Origin: Cuneatibacter sp. NSJ-177
Lineage (GTDB): Bacteria > Bacillota > Clostridia > Lachnospirales > Lachnospiraceae
DNA length: 64,000 nt
Direction: 5' to 3'
NCBI RefSeq assembly: GCF_022867805.1
Contig: NZ_JALIFO010000007.1
Coordinates: 61,508 to 125,507 of the forward strand
In this document: positions 42,958 to 55,558 of the stretch, one piece after another
How positions within the stretch are numbered: position 1 is the stretch's first letter
Layout of the letters: the number at the start of each line of letters is the position of its first letter
Translations under genes and position numbers: made by a program
Notes under the pieces: generated by a model
The model's input: the letters and a program-made list of their open reading frames with translations, nothing else
Databases searched by the model: none
What the model was told of the DNA's origin: nothing

Positions 42958-44064
42958 ATGAAGTTATCCTTTCAAAAATCCAATCTACTCAATGGAATTA
43001 ATATCGTATCAAAAGCTGTTCCTTCTAAAACTACCATGCCGATTCTGGAATGTATTTTGATTGACGCCACAGAAGAAGAAATCAAACTGACTGCCAATGA
43101 TATGGAATTGGCCATCGAGACCAAAGTAGAAGGCAGTATTTTGGAAAAAGGAAAGATCTGTATTGACGCCAAACTTTTTTCTGAGATCATCCGGAAACTG
43201 CCGGACAGTGAAGTAATCATAGAAGAAAAAGATGAGAAGATCGCCATTCTCTGCGAAAAAGCGAATTTCAGCATTTCCGGGCGGAGAGGCGATGACTTTG
43301 CCTATATGCCTTCGGTGGAGACGGATCAGTATATCTGCCTTTCCCAATTTACTTTAAAAGAAACAATCCGTCAGACGATCTTTTCCATTGCTGTCAATGA
43401 GAACAACAAATTGATGACAGGCGAACTGTTTGAGATCGAAGGAAATCAGCTGAAAGTGGTTTCCCTGGACGGACACCGGATTTCTATCCGAAACGTGGAA
43501 CTGAAAGACAGTTATGAAAAGAAGAAAGTGGTCGTCCCTGGAAAGACCCTGATCGAGATCAGCCGGATTCTCCCCGGTGATGCGGACAAAGACGTCTATA
43601 TTTTCTTCAGCAAAAATCATATCCTGTTCGAGTTTGACCAGACCATGGTGCTTTCCCGCTTGATTGAAGGGGAATATTTTAAGATCGACCAGATGATTTC
43701 CAGTGATTTTGAGACAAAGATTACGGTAAACAAGAAAGATATCTTGGATTCCATTGAGCGCTCGGTTCTTCTGATCCGGGAATCGGACAAAAAACCGATT
43801 ATCATGGATATCAAGGAAGAGAGTATGGAACTTTCCCTGAACTCCGTGATTGGTTCCATGAAAGAAGATATCCTGATCCACAAAAAAGGAAAAGATATTC
43901 TGATCGGCTTTAATCCTAGATTTTTAATTGATGCCCTTCGCGTGATTGACGATGAAGAGATCACGATCTATATGGTGAATTCTAAGGCGCCTTGCTTTAT
44001 CCGGGATGAGGAGAATCAATACATTTACCTGATCCTCCCGGTCAATTTTAACGTGAGCAGATAG
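42958..44064 (+). CDS. dnaN: DNA polymerase III beta sliding clamp
   Basis: 368 aa, three repeated clamp domains. Starts MKLSFQKSNLLNGINIVSKA and includes LLIRESDKKPI and the C-terminal ILPVNF pattern that ends beta clamps. Forms the ring that tethers polymerase and many repair proteins. RBS AAAAGGAG upstream. Confidence 0.98.
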   Translation: MKLSFQKSNLLNGINIVSKAVPSKTTMPILECILIDATEEEIKLTANDMELAIETKVEGSILEKGKICIDAKLFSEIIRKLPDSEVIIEEKDEKIAILCEKANFSISGRRGDDFAYMPSVETDQYICLSQFTLKETIRQTIFSIAVNENNKLMTGELFEIEGNQLKVVSLDGHRISIRNVELKDSYEKKKVVVPGKTLIEISRILPGDADKDVYIFFSKNHILFEFDQTMVLSRLIEGEYFKIDQMISSDFETKITVNKKDILDSIERSVLLIRESDKKPIIMDIKEESMELSLNSVIGSMKEDILIHKKGKDILIGFNPRFLIDALRVIDDEEITIYMVNSKAPCFIRDEENQYIYLILPVNFNVSR

Positions 44065-44072
44065 GAGATCCG

Positions 44073-44278
44073 ATGCAGGTCATTAAACTGAGAGAAGAAT
44101 TTATCAAACTTGGACAGGTGCTGAAGGCGGTTGGTTTTGTAGAAAACGGAGCCGATGCCAAGGATGTGATCAAGCAGGGCATGGTCAAGGTAAACGGAGA
44201 AGTGGAAACGCGGAGAGGAAAAAAGCTTGTGGATGGGGACGAGGTCTCATTTGACGGGCAATTGGTTAAAATAGAGAA

Positions 44279-44282
<4 letters not shown>
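44073..44282 (+). CDS. yaaA: S4-domain RNA-binding protein YaaA/RlbA type
   Basis: 69 aa, a single S4 domain: IKLGQVLKAVGFVENGADAK then VKVNGEVETRRGKKL. Conserved between dnaN and recF in Firmicutes and thought to act in ribosome assembly. Its stop overlaps the recF start. Confidence 0.93.
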
Positions 44283-47285
<3,003 letters not shown>

Positions 47286-47297
47286 GCGGAGGGAAGA

Positions 47298-49802
47298 ATG
47301 GACGCAACAATTTTTGATTTTGATAAGATTCACGACGTGGATTTGAAAAAAACCATGGAGGATTCTTATATCGATTATGCGATGAGCGTAATCGTCTCCC
47401 GGGCGCTTCCCGATGTAAGGGACGGCCTGAAACCGGTACAGCGTAGAATTCTGTATTCCATGATTGAACTGAACAACGGACCCGACAAACCCCACAGAAA
47501 ATGTGCGCGTATTGTCGGCGATACCATGGGTAAATATCATCCCCATGGGGACAGCTCCATCTATGAAGCGTTGGTAAAGCTGGCCCAGGATTTCTCCACC
47601 CGGTATCCCCTGGTGGACGGTCATGGAAACTTTGGATCCGTGGACGGAGACGGCGCGGCCGCCATGCGTTATACGGAAGCGCGTCTCAGCAAGATTTCCA
47701 TGGAAATGATCGCGGATATCAACAAAGATACCGTGGATTTTGCCCCGAACTTTGACGAGACGGAAAAAGAGCCCCTTGTACTTCCTTCCCGGTTTCCCAA
47801 CCTTCTGGTAAACGGAACTTCGGGAATCGCCGTGGGAATGGCCACAAATATCCCCCCTCATAACCTGAGGGAGACCATCGAGGCCGTGGCGAAAATCATC
47901 GATAACCAAGTGATGGAGGAACGGGAGACCACGATCGAGGAAATTCTAAAGATCGTCAAGGGCCCGGATTTCCCGACCGGCGCTATGATTATGGGAAAAG
48001 CCGGTATTGAAGAAGCTTACCGTACCGGGCGCGGAAAAATCCGCGTCAAGGCAGTAACGGATATTGAAGCCATGCCCAACGGCAAGAACCGGATCGTCGT
48101 CACTGAGCTGCCTTATATGGTGAACAAGGCCCGTCTGATCGAGAAAATTGCCGAGCTGGTAAAGGACAAGAAGATCGACGGCATCACGGATTTAAGAGAT
48201 GAGTCCGACCGTACCGGCATGCGCATCTGTATTGAACTGCGCCGGGATGTGAATCCCAATATTGTGCTGAATCAGTTGTTCAAGCATACGCAGCTGATGG
48301 ATACGTTCGGCGTCATTATGCTGGCTCTGGTGGATAATAAACCGCGGGTTTTGAATCTGTCCGAGATGCTTCATTTCTATCTGGATCACCAAAAAGAAGT
48401 GGTGACCCGCCGGACCAAGTATGATCTCAATAAGGCGGAGGAGCGGGCCCATATCTTACAGGGATTGCTGATCGCTCTGGATCATATCGACGAGGTAATC
48501 CGGATCATCCGTGGTTCGGAGAACGTTCAGGCGGCTAAGCAGAACTTGATGGAGCGCTTTGGCCTCAGCGATGCCCAGGCCCAGGCCATCGTGGACATGC
48601 GTCTCCGCGCTCTGACCGGTCTGGAAAGAGATAAGCTGGAGAAGGAATTCCAGGAATTGCAGCTGCGCATTGCGGAATTAAAGGCAATCCTGGCGGACGA
48701 AAAGAAACTGCTGATGGTGATCAGAGAAGAAATCTTAATCATTGCGGAGAAATACGGCGATGAGAGGAGAACGAAGATTGGCTTTGACGTGGATGACATT
48801 TCCATCGAGGACATGATCCCAGATGAGCCGACTGTGATTGCCATGACGAATCTGGGTTATATTAAACGGCTGAGCGTCGGCAATTTCAAGAGCCAGCACC
48901 GGGGAGGCAAGGGAATCAAAGGAATGCAGACCATTGAGGAGGATTTCATTGAAGATCTCCTGATGACGACCAACCACCAGTATATCATGTTCTTTACGAA
49001 CTGGGGGAAGGTGTACCGGCTGAAGGCCTACGACATTCCTGAGTCCAGCCGCACGGCGAGAGGGACGGCCATCGTCAACCTGCTGCAGATCGCGCCAGGG
49101 GAAAAGGTGACCGCTATTATTCCGATCCGGGAATACCGGGAAGGGCGTTACCTGTTTATGGCGACCAAACAGGGAATGGTAAAGAAGACGCCAATCAAAG
49201 AATATGAGAACATTCGCCGGTCCGGCCTTGCCGCCATTACCTTAAAGGATGGCGACGAGTTGATCGAGGTGAAATTTACAAACGATGAAAAAGACATGCT
49301 GCTGGTGACAAAGTGCGGCCAGTGTATCCGTTTCCACGAGACCGACGTGCGTCCGACCGGAAGAGTTTCCATGGGCGTGATTGGAATGAAGCTGGATAAA
49401 GAAGATGAAGTCATCGGGATGCAGATGAATACCCAGGGAGATGCTCTGCTGATCGTTTCGGAAAACGGAATGGGCAAGAGGACCCTGATGGAAGAGTTTA
49501 CCCCTCAGAACCGGGGCGGCAAGGGAGTGAAGTGCTATAAGATTAATTCCCGCACCGGAAATATCGTCGGGGCAAAGGTGGTAAAAGTAGAACAGGAGAT
49601 TATGCTGATCACCACGGAAGGCATTATTATCCGAATCAACGTGGAGGATATCTCAACGCTGGGACGGATTACATCCGGAGTAAAGCTGATCAACATGGAC
49701 AAAGACATCAAAGTGGCAAGCATAGCCAAAGTAAGGGAGGGAAGCTCGAAAGAGACGGACGAGCAGGTCCTTTTAGATCTGGAAAATGAAACGGAAAAAT
49801 AG
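47298..49802 (+). CDS. gyrA: DNA gyrase subunit A
   Basis: 834 aa. Active-site Tyr in [11 protein letters not shown]; quinolone-determining region [12 protein letters not shown], with Ser at the position equivalent to E. coli Ser83 and Glu at the Asp87 position, common in Gram-positives. C-terminal beta-pinwheel with GyrA box [11 protein letters not shown] and a second blade motif [11 protein letters not shown]. Starts 12 bases after gyrB. Confidence 0.99.
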   Translation: MDATIFDFDKIHDVDLKKTMEDSYIDYAMSVIVSRALPDVRDGLKPVQRRILYSMIELNNGPDKPHRKCARIVGDTMGKYHPHGDSSIYEALVKLAQDFSTRYPLVDGHGNFGSVDGDGAAAMRYTEARLSKISMEMIADINKDTVDFAPNFDETEKEPLVLPSRFPNLLVNGTSGIAVGMATNIPPHNLRETIEAVAKIIDNQVMEERETTIEEILKIVKGPDFPTGAMIMGKAGIEEAYRTGRGKIRVKAVTDIEAMPNGKNRIVVTELPYMVNKARLIEKIAELVKDKKIDGITDLRDESDRTGMRICIELRRDVNPNIVLNQLFKHTQLMDTFGVIMLALVDNKPRVLNLSEMLHFYLDHQKEVVTRRTKYDLNKAEERAHILQGLLIALDHIDEVIRIIRGSENVQAAKQNLMERFGLSDAQAQAIVDMRLRALTGLERDKLEKEFQELQLRIAELKAILADEKKLLMVIREEILIIAEKYGDERRTKIGFDVDDISIEDMIPDEPTVIAMTNLGYIKRLSVGNFKSQHRGGKGIKGMQTIEEDFIEDLLMTTNHQYIMFFTNWGKVYRLKAYDIPESSRTARGTAIVNLLQIAPGEKVTAIIPIREYREGRYLFMATKQGMVKKTPIKEYENIRRSGLAAITLKDGDELIEVKFTNDEKDMLLVTKCGQCIRFHETDVRPTGRVSMGVIGMKLDKEDEVIGMQMNTQGDALLIVSENGMGKRTLMEEFTPQNRGGKGVKCYKINSRTGNIVGAKVVKVEQEIMLITTEGIIIRINVEDISTLGRITSGVKLINMDKDIKVASIAKVREGSSKETDEQVLLDLENETEK

Positions 49803-49811
49803 GAGGATAGA

Positions 49812-50699
49812 ATGGCTTTTCGGATAATTACCGATTCTGCGACAGATATGCCGATGGATATCCGTGACAAATATCACCTCCATGTAATCCCTACCCCGTT
49901 TATCGTAAACGGGGTGGATTACTTGGACGGCGAGAAAATGACGACGGAAGAATTTTATCAGCTTCTGGATGATGAAAAAAATATTATTTCCACATACCAC
50001 ATCAACGAGTATATGTTTAAAAATGCGTTTGAGCCTTATGCGAAAGCGGGCGACGAGGTGCTGTACTGCTGTTTTTCAACCGGGATAGCAGGCACTTATA
50101 ATGCGGCGAATCTGGCGAAAAGGGAGCTTCTCGAACAATATCCGGATTTTAAGATTACGATTAAGGACTGCAAGAGCGCGTCGCTGGGTTTTGGCCTCAT
50201 TGTATATAAACTTTTAAAAATGCAGGAAAACGGAGCTCCCAAGGAACTGATTCTGGAGGCGGCGGATTATTTTACCTCCCATATCCGCCATGTGATTACT
50301 CCCCAGACCTTGAAGTACCTGATCAAGGGCGGCCGGATCAGTAAAGTCAGCGGCATCGTAGGGGAGGCCCTTGATGTTAAACCGATTATTATTGTCAACA
50401 AAGAGGGAGCATTGGAGCCAATCTCCAAGGTTAGGGGAAGAAAGAAATCGTTAAAAGCCCTGGTGGATTATGTGGAAAAAAATGTGGCGCCCATCGAGGG
50501 ACAAGTTCTCGGTATGTGCCATGCGGGAGATCCGGAGGCGTTTGAATATACTAAGTCTCTGCTGTTAGAGCGGATGCAGCCCAAGCTGATTTTAACTTCG
50601 ATGATCGGCTGTGCCATTGGAGCTCACACAGGCCGGGGTCTGATCGGAATTGTATTTATGGACGCGGATGACGGAAAATATGCGGAATACCTGAAATAG
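49812..50699 (+). CDS. DegV family (fatty-acid-binding) protein
   Basis: 295 aa. FRIITDSATDMPMDIRDKYH start, the CCFSTGIAGTYNAA ligand-site Ser/Thr motif and TPQTLKYLIKGGRISKVSG are typical. DegV/FakB proteins hold a fatty acid for the FakA kinase; no fakA is adjacent. RBS AGGAGG. It ends 11 bases before the hydratase genes and may be co-transcribed with gyrA. Confidence 0.93.
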   Translation: MAFRIITDSATDMPMDIRDKYHLHVIPTPFIVNGVDYLDGEKMTTEEFYQLLDDEKNIISTYHINEYMFKNAFEPYAKAGDEVLYCCFSTGIAGTYNAANLAKRELLEQYPDFKITIKDCKSASLGFGLIVYKLLKMQENGAPKELILEAADYFTSHIRHVITPQTLKYLIKGGRISKVSGIVGEALDVKPIIIVNKEGALEPISKVRGRKKSLKALVDYVEKNVAPIEGQVLGMCHAGDPEAFEYTKSLLLERMQPKLILTSMIGCAIGAHTGRGLIGIVFMDADDGKYAEYLK

Positions 50700-50710
50700 G
50701 AGATACTGCC

Positions 50711-51553
50711 ATGAGAGTCGTACACACCAAAGAGATTATCCGGAATATCCGGGACATGTGCATCGAGGCAAACTATACTTTGTCGGAAGACATGGTGGAA
50801 GCGCTGAAAGCCGGGGTATTGGTGGAAGCCTCCCCCCTGGGAAAACAGATTTTGAAACAATTAAAAGAAAATCTGGTGATTGCCGAGCGGGATGAGATTC
50901 CGATCTGCCAGGACACCGGGTTGGCGGTTGTCTTTGCCGAGGTCGGCCAGGATGTGATGATCGAGGGGGGGAGCCTGACCGAAGCCATCAATGAGGGCGT
51001 CCGACAGGGCTATGTGGACGGATTCTTAAGAAAATCTGTGGTGGAAGATCCCATCGAGAGGAAAAATACCAAGGATAATACGCCGGCTGTGATCCATTAT
51101 GAGATTGTGCCGGGGGAAGAAATCGCGCTGACCGTGGCTCCCAAGGGCGCGGGAAGTGAAAATATGAGCCGGATCTTTATGCTGAAGCCGGCGGACGGCA
51201 TCGAGGGAGTCAAGTCAGCGATTTTGGAGACCGTCCGGGAGGCTGGGCCGAACGCCTGTCCTCCGATGGTAGTTGGAGTCGGAATCGGCGGCAATTTTGA
51301 AAAATGCGCCGAGATGGCAAAATTTGCCCTGACCAGGGAACTCTATGAGGAATCTCCGATCCCCTATGTGAGAGATCTTGAAAGTGAGATGCTGGAAAAA
51401 ATCAATCAGCTCGGAATCGGCCCGGCCGGACTGGGCGGAACCGTGACGGCGCTGGCCGTAAACATTGAGACCTATCCGACCCACATCGCTTGTCTGCCGG
51501 TGGCGGTCAATCTATGCTGCCATGTGAACCGCCATGTAAGGAGGGTGCTGTAA
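50711..51553 (+). CDS. Fe-S hydro-lyase alpha subunit (class I fumarase / L-tartrate dehydratase type)
   Basis: 280 aa. Cluster ligands in EIPICQDTGLAVVFAEVG and further Cys in NACPPMVVGVGIGGNFEKC; the KDNTPAVIHYEIVPGEEIAL segment is family-typical. The two-subunit enzymes carry an oxygen-labile 4Fe-4S and hydrate fumarate or dehydrate tartrate. Its stop overlaps the beta start (TAATG). Confidence 0.93.
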   Translation: MRVVHTKEIIRNIRDMCIEANYTLSEDMVEALKAGVLVEASPLGKQILKQLKENLVIAERDEIPICQDTGLAVVFAEVGQDVMIEGGSLTEAINEGVRQGYVDGFLRKSVVEDPIERKNTKDNTPAVIHYEIVPGEEIALTVAPKGAGSENMSRIFMLKPADGIEGVKSAILETVREAGPNACPPMVVGVGIGGNFEKCAEMAKFALTRELYEESPIPYVRDLESEMLEKINQLGIGPAGLGGTVTALAVNIETYPTHIACLPVAVNLCCHVNRHVRRVL

Positions 51554-52104
51554 TGAACCAAACATTGACTATGCCCTTGACCAAAGAGGCGGCCGCCGGA
51601 CTTACGGCCGGAGATTATGTGACCATCAGCGGCGTGATCTATACCGCTCGGGACGCGGCCCACAAAAGAATGATAGAGACTTTGGAAGCAGGCGGGGAGC
51701 TTCCGATCCCCATGGAAGGGACAGTTCTTTACTATATGGGACCTTCCCCGGCCAGAAACGGAAGACCCATCGGGTCTGCGGGACCCACAACTGCGAGCCG
51801 GATGGACCGGTATGCGCCAAAGCTGATGGAACTGGGTCTGGCTGGTATGATTGCAAAAGGAAAGCGGAATCAGGAAGTACAGGACGCAATCGTAAAAAAC
51901 GGAGCGGTTTATTTTGCAGCGGTAGGCGGAGCAGGGGCTCTGCTCTCACAGAGGATTAAAAAGGCGGAAGTTGTGGCCTATGAGGATTTGGGAGCGGAGG
52001 CGATTCGGAAACTCCTGGTGGAAGATTTCCCTGTCATCGTTGTGATTGACAGCAAGGGAAACAATCTCTATGAGACCGCGGTAAAGGAATATCAGAGTCA
52101 GTAA
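51553..52104 (+). CDS. Fe-S hydro-lyase beta subunit (class I fumarase / L-tartrate dehydratase type)
   Basis: 183 aa from ATG 51553, which overlaps the alpha stop and has AAGGAGG upstream. GDYVTISGVIYTARDAAHKR, YMGPSPARNGRPIGSAGPTT, SRMDRYAPKLMELG and YFAAVGGAGAL are class I beta-subunit motifs. Fumarase is more likely than tartrate dehydratase because no tartrate genes are nearby, but this is inference. Confidence 0.93.
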   Translation: MNQTLTMPLTKEAAAGLTAGDYVTISGVIYTARDAAHKRMIETLEAGGELPIPMEGTVLYYMGPSPARNGRPIGSAGPTTASRMDRYAPKLMELGLAGMIAKGKRNQEVQDAIVKNGAVYFAAVGGAGALLSQRIKKAEVVAYEDLGAEAIRKLLVEDFPVIVVIDSKGNNLYETAVKEYQSQ

Positions 52105-52175
52105 AAGCCGTTAGGCAATTTCCTCATCCTAAGCAATGTGTGAGAAAAGACGAGGTGAAAGGAGTTGCTGTTGCC

Positions 52176-52976
52176 ATGAGAACAATTCTTGTAGATGATG
52201 ACCCCGTTACACGGAAAGAGTTCCTGACAAATGCAGAGGAGATTGCTTCCATCGAATTGGTGGAGGTCTTTGACAACATCCGGGATGCTCTGACGTATAG
52301 CCAGATCAACAAAGTGGATCTCGCCGTGCTGGACGTGTGGGACGGGGAATGGAATGGAACCTATTTTGGGGAGAGGCTGAAGGATTTAAATCCGGATGTC
52401 ATCATCATATACATAACGGGTCAGAAAGAATTGAGTCTGGCACTGGAAGCGATTCGCCTGACAGCAGCGGCCTATCTCCTCCGCCCTTATCAGTTGGAGG
52501 ACCTGAATTATGCCCTGGAAACTGCGAAACTTCTTTCCCGGAAGAGAAAGAGGAGAATCTATGCCAGGACCTTCGGACATTTCGATTTATTTGTGGATGG
52601 AAAGCCGACGGAATTTAAATCGGCCAAGGCAAAAGAACTACTGGCGCTTCTGGTGGACCGGCAGGGAGGGATTGTGACCAACGACCAGGCCATCGGCACC
52701 CTGTGGGATTATCGCATGAACGACGATGCGACCCAGAGCCTGTATTCCAAGGTCAGAAAGTCTCTGCAAAATCAGCTTCAGGAGATTCAGGCGGAGAGGA
52801 TTTTGATCGTGACGAGAAAAGGATGCAGCCTGGACTTGGATGAGCTGGACTGTGACCTTTACCAGCTGCTGCGGGGAGACGATGAAATCAAAAAGCATTA
52901 CTATGGCCAGTACATGGCGGATTATAGCTGGGCGGAATATCGGATTGCCGGGCTGGAGCGCCTGATCAATGGTTAG
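52176..52976 (+). CDS. Atypical response regulator with C-terminal winged-helix (SARP/OmpR-like) domain
   Basis: 266 aa from ATG 52176, with AAAGGAG 11 bases upstream; an in-frame start at 52140 is possible. Receiver domain: acidic pocket Asp7-Asp8-Asp9, phospho-acceptor Asp53 (LAVLDVWDGEW), Thr81 (YITGQKE). The near-invariant Lys is replaced by Arg103 (LLRPYQ), so normal phosphorylation signalling may be altered. C-terminal domain (FGHFDLFVDGKPTEFKSAKA, then ELLALLVDRQGGIVTNDQAI, YSKVRKSLQNQL) resembles SARP/OmpR-type winged helices. No histidine kinase is adjacent. It precedes the DUF3830-transporter-HyuAB operon and might regulate it. Confidence 0.85.
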   Translation: MRTILVDDDPVTRKEFLTNAEEIASIELVEVFDNIRDALTYSQINKVDLAVLDVWDGEWNGTYFGERLKDLNPDVIIIYITGQKELSLALEAIRLTAAAYLLRPYQLEDLNYALETAKLLSRKRKRRIYARTFGHFDLFVDGKPTEFKSAKAKELLALLVDRQGGIVTNDQAIGTLWDYRMNDDATQSLYSKVRKSLQNQLQEIQAERILIVTRKGCSLDLDELDCDLYQLLRGDDEIKKHYYGQYMADYSWAEYRIAGLERLING

Positions 52977-53034
52977 TGCGTATGGTCTGTGTTGGAGTGA
53001 TGAAAAGACGTTTGCCAATAGATATGAAGTTAAG

Positions 53035-53061
53035 AGAGTTCCGCATAGCGGGGCTCTTTTT
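53035..53061 (+). terminator. Terminator of the response-regulator gene
   Basis: AGAGTTCCGC (53035-53044), ATA, GCGGGGCTCT (53048-53057) with two G-U pairs, then a T-run. Confidence 0.75.
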
Positions 53062-53411
53062 ATATAAAAATTCCAGTTCTATTCCGCTTTTATTCCATTT
53101 CAAATCCTCTTTTAGTCAAGAACGGTTCCATGATACTTGTTATAATTATCATACAATGAATTGAAAAACAGGATGAAATCAGAGATAATAATTTAGCAAA
53201 TCGTAAATTTTATTAATATATAAATTAAATAGAAATTGAGCGGGAAACTAGTAGTTACTATCTGTAATGCAGTGCCTAAAATCACAAAGAGGTGAAAATA
53301 TTAACGATTTCACCTCTTTTTCTATCTATCAAATAATGCGGAACCTGTCCTTGTCAGGAAGGCGGATGGACAGGAGAAGCTTTGCAATAAAAAAATAGGG
53401 AGGAGAGACGA
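53062..53411. other. 350-base AT-rich gap with a second terminator-like hairpin
   Basis: AAAGAGGTGAAA (53286-53297) and TTTCACCTCTTT (53308-53319), followed by TTCTAT, form a strong stem about 90 bases before the DUF3830 gene. It could be an attenuator in that operon's leader, or a plain terminator. The AT-rich 53100-53240 presumably holds the operon promoter; several TTG-A and TATAAT-like words are present but none is convincing. No gene seen. Confidence 0.6.
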
Positions 53412-53855
53412 ATGGAGTACATACGCATGATTTTTGAAAAGGGAGGAGAGCTGACCATTGGGCTGAACTCCGATCAGGCGCCGCAGACGGTTGCAAGTAT
53501 CTTAAACAGCATACCGTTTGAGAGCAGGCTGACCCATACCAGGTGGTGTGGAAGGGAAGTTTATTTTGATTTTTACACAAAGAAACTTCCGCCCATGGAG
53601 AATAACACGGGAATCGTCAGCAAGTTTGATGTGGGATATTGGAGAGAGAACTGGGAACAAACTTTTCCCTCCGGGGAAAGGCCGGTGGAAACCTTATCCT
53701 TCTACTACGGGCCGGAACATCTTTCCTTTCACGGAGGATGGATTACGGTCAATGTAATAGGGAGAGTCCAGTGGGAACAGGAAGAAATGCTTGACAAAAT
53801 CGGGGAGAGAATCTGGAAAGAGGGAACGGAAAAAGTATGGATTGAGAAACTGTGA
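53412..53855 (+). CDS. DUF3830 family protein (cyclophilin-like fold)
   Basis: 147 aa, cytoplasmic. IRMIFEKGGELTIGLNSDQA, the PQTVASILNSIPFESRLTHT helix/strand and FYYGPEHLSFHGGWITVNVI agree with the DUF3830 family, whose members have a cyclophilin-like barrel and no known reaction. RBS GGGAGGAGAG precedes ATG 53412. First gene of the operon; DUF3830 genes often sit with hydantoinase/amidohydrolase and peptide transporter genes, as here. Confidence 0.8.
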   Translation: MEYIRMIFEKGGELTIGLNSDQAPQTVASILNSIPFESRLTHTRWCGREVYFDFYTKKLPPMENNTGIVSKFDVGYWRENWEQTFPSGERPVETLSFYYGPEHLSFHGGWITVNVIGRVQWEQEEMLDKIGERIWKEGTEKVWIEKL

Positions 53856-53878
53856 TTGGGAAAAGAAAGGGGTTCTAC

Positions 53879-55534
53879 ATGAAAAAAATGGGAAAAAGAT
53901 GGTTGGCACTATTTTTAATGTCCGTTATGGTATTTTCCTCTTGCGGAGGGAATGGGGGAGACGAATCAAAAGCTGAATCGGCAACGGCAGGCACGGGAGA
54001 CAGAGAGAAAATTGTCCGCATCACCGCTTCCTTCCCGCTCCAGAGTGATCCTGCGATTGGAAGCAATTCCGTGGAAGCGGCTGTGATGTTTAACATTTAT
54101 GATTCCTTGGTATTTCCGGACGTGGACGGAACCATCGTGCCTCACTTAGCGGAAAAATGGGATGTCAGTGAGGATGGGATGATCTATACCTTCCAGATCC
54201 GGAAAGGCGTGAAATTTCACGATGGGTCGGAAATGACGGCGGAGGATGTGGCTTTCAGTATGAACCGCCTCCTGGCAATCGGAGAAGGATTTTCCTATCT
54301 CTTTGTCCCCTATGTAAAAGAAGCCGTCGCCAAGGATGACACGACGGTGGAATTCCATATGAAGCAGACCTTTGGACCCTTTGTATCGGCACTGGTTCGA
54401 ATGAGCGTCTTGAATAAAGATGTCGTGATGGCAAATTTGGCCGAGGGTCCTTACGGGGAATTTGGAGATTACGGGAAGGCTTATCTCTTAACGGCCGACG
54501 CAGGCTGCGGCCCTTATCGGATCACCGAAGTCAGCGTATCGGAGAAAATGACAGCGGAAAAATTTGAGGATTACTATCTGGGCTGGGGGGAAAATAATCC
54601 GGAAAAAATCCAGTTTGTGGCCGTCAACGACTCCGCCACCATCCGCACCTTGATGTCAAATCGGGAATTAGAGATTACCGATGAGTGGCAGTCCATGGAA
54701 AATCTGAATACCCTGTCCGCCATTGATGGAATCGATGTGACCAATATGTATACCGGGGCGGTGGTGAATCTGGAGATGAACACCAAAATTGCTCCCACGG
54801 ATGATATCCATTTCCGGAAGGCAATGTCTTATCTGATGGATTACGCAACAGTTACATCTTCCATCTATCCTGGGGCGAAACAGGCGAAAGGCCCGGTATC
54901 GGGCGCTTATCTGGGAAGAGATGAAGATTTGTTTCAGTACAGCTATGATCTGGAAAAGGCTAAGGAGGAGCTGAAAAAGTCCCCTTACTATGATCAGCTT
55001 TCCAATTACCCGATTACGATTGAGTGGAGCGCGGATGTGCCGGACGAAGAAAAGATTTGTCTTTTGCTCCAGCAGGCCTGTTCCCAGGTGGGAATCACTT
55101 TAAATATTCAAAAATCCCCGTTTGCCACGTTGATCGCCAATGTGGCGACGCCGGAAACCACCTCCCATATCACTATCATGTATCCCAGCGACAGCTACAA
55201 TGAGGCCGGTTCGGTCTTAGCCCTGCGCTATCACTCCACCACATCGGGAACTTTCACCCAGTATGAATGGCTCCTAAACGATGATATCGATGCAGCAATC
55301 GAAGATTCTCTCCAGACATTAAACCAAGAGGAGCGGATGGAAAAATATAAAAAAATTCAGCAGGATCTGATAGAGCTCTGTCCTACCATCTGGGTTTGTG
55401 AGTGGGCGGAGATGCGGGCCTACCAGTCCGGATACCTGTACTGGCCGGAGGCCGAACAAGGGAAAAACGGCGGTACAAACGCTCCGATTATGGGAAGAAG
55501 CATGTACTGCAGGACCATGGAATTTAGAAATTAG
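53879..55534 (+). CDS. ABC transporter substrate-binding lipoprotein (family 5)
   Basis: 551 aa. The start at 53879 (MKKMGKRWLALFL) gives a proper lipoprotein signal with lipobox FSSC and Cys22, and GAAAGGGG lies upstream; an earlier in-frame start would bury the signal. Body motifs YTFQIRKGVKFHDGSEMTAE and DVAFSMNRLL, GCGPYRITEV and FRKAMSYLMDYATV are those of family-5 binding proteins. Binds the substrate of the transporter encoded by the next four genes. Confidence 0.93.
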   Translation: MKKMGKRWLALFLMSVMVFSSCGGNGGDESKAESATAGTGDREKIVRITASFPLQSDPAIGSNSVEAAVMFNIYDSLVFPDVDGTIVPHLAEKWDVSEDGMIYTFQIRKGVKFHDGSEMTAEDVAFSMNRLLAIGEGFSYLFVPYVKEAVAKDDTTVEFHMKQTFGPFVSALVRMSVLNKDVVMANLAEGPYGEFGDYGKAYLLTADAGCGPYRITEVSVSEKMTAEKFEDYYLGWGENNPEKIQFVAVNDSATIRTLMSNRELEITDEWQSMENLNTLSAIDGIDVTNMYTGAVVNLEMNTKIAPTDDIHFRKAMSYLMDYATVTSSIYPGAKQAKGPVSGAYLGRDEDLFQYSYDLEKAKEELKKSPYYDQLSNYPITIEWSADVPDEEKICLLLQQACSQVGITLNIQKSPFATLIANVATPETTSHITIMYPSDSYNEAGSVLALRYHSTTSGTFTQYEWLLNDDIDAAIEDSLQTLNQEERMEKYKKIQQDLIELCPTIWVCEWAEMRAYQSGYLYWPEAEQGKNGGTNAPIMGRSMYCRTMEFRN

Positions 55535-55558
55535 CCATTGGGAAACGGAGGCAATGGA

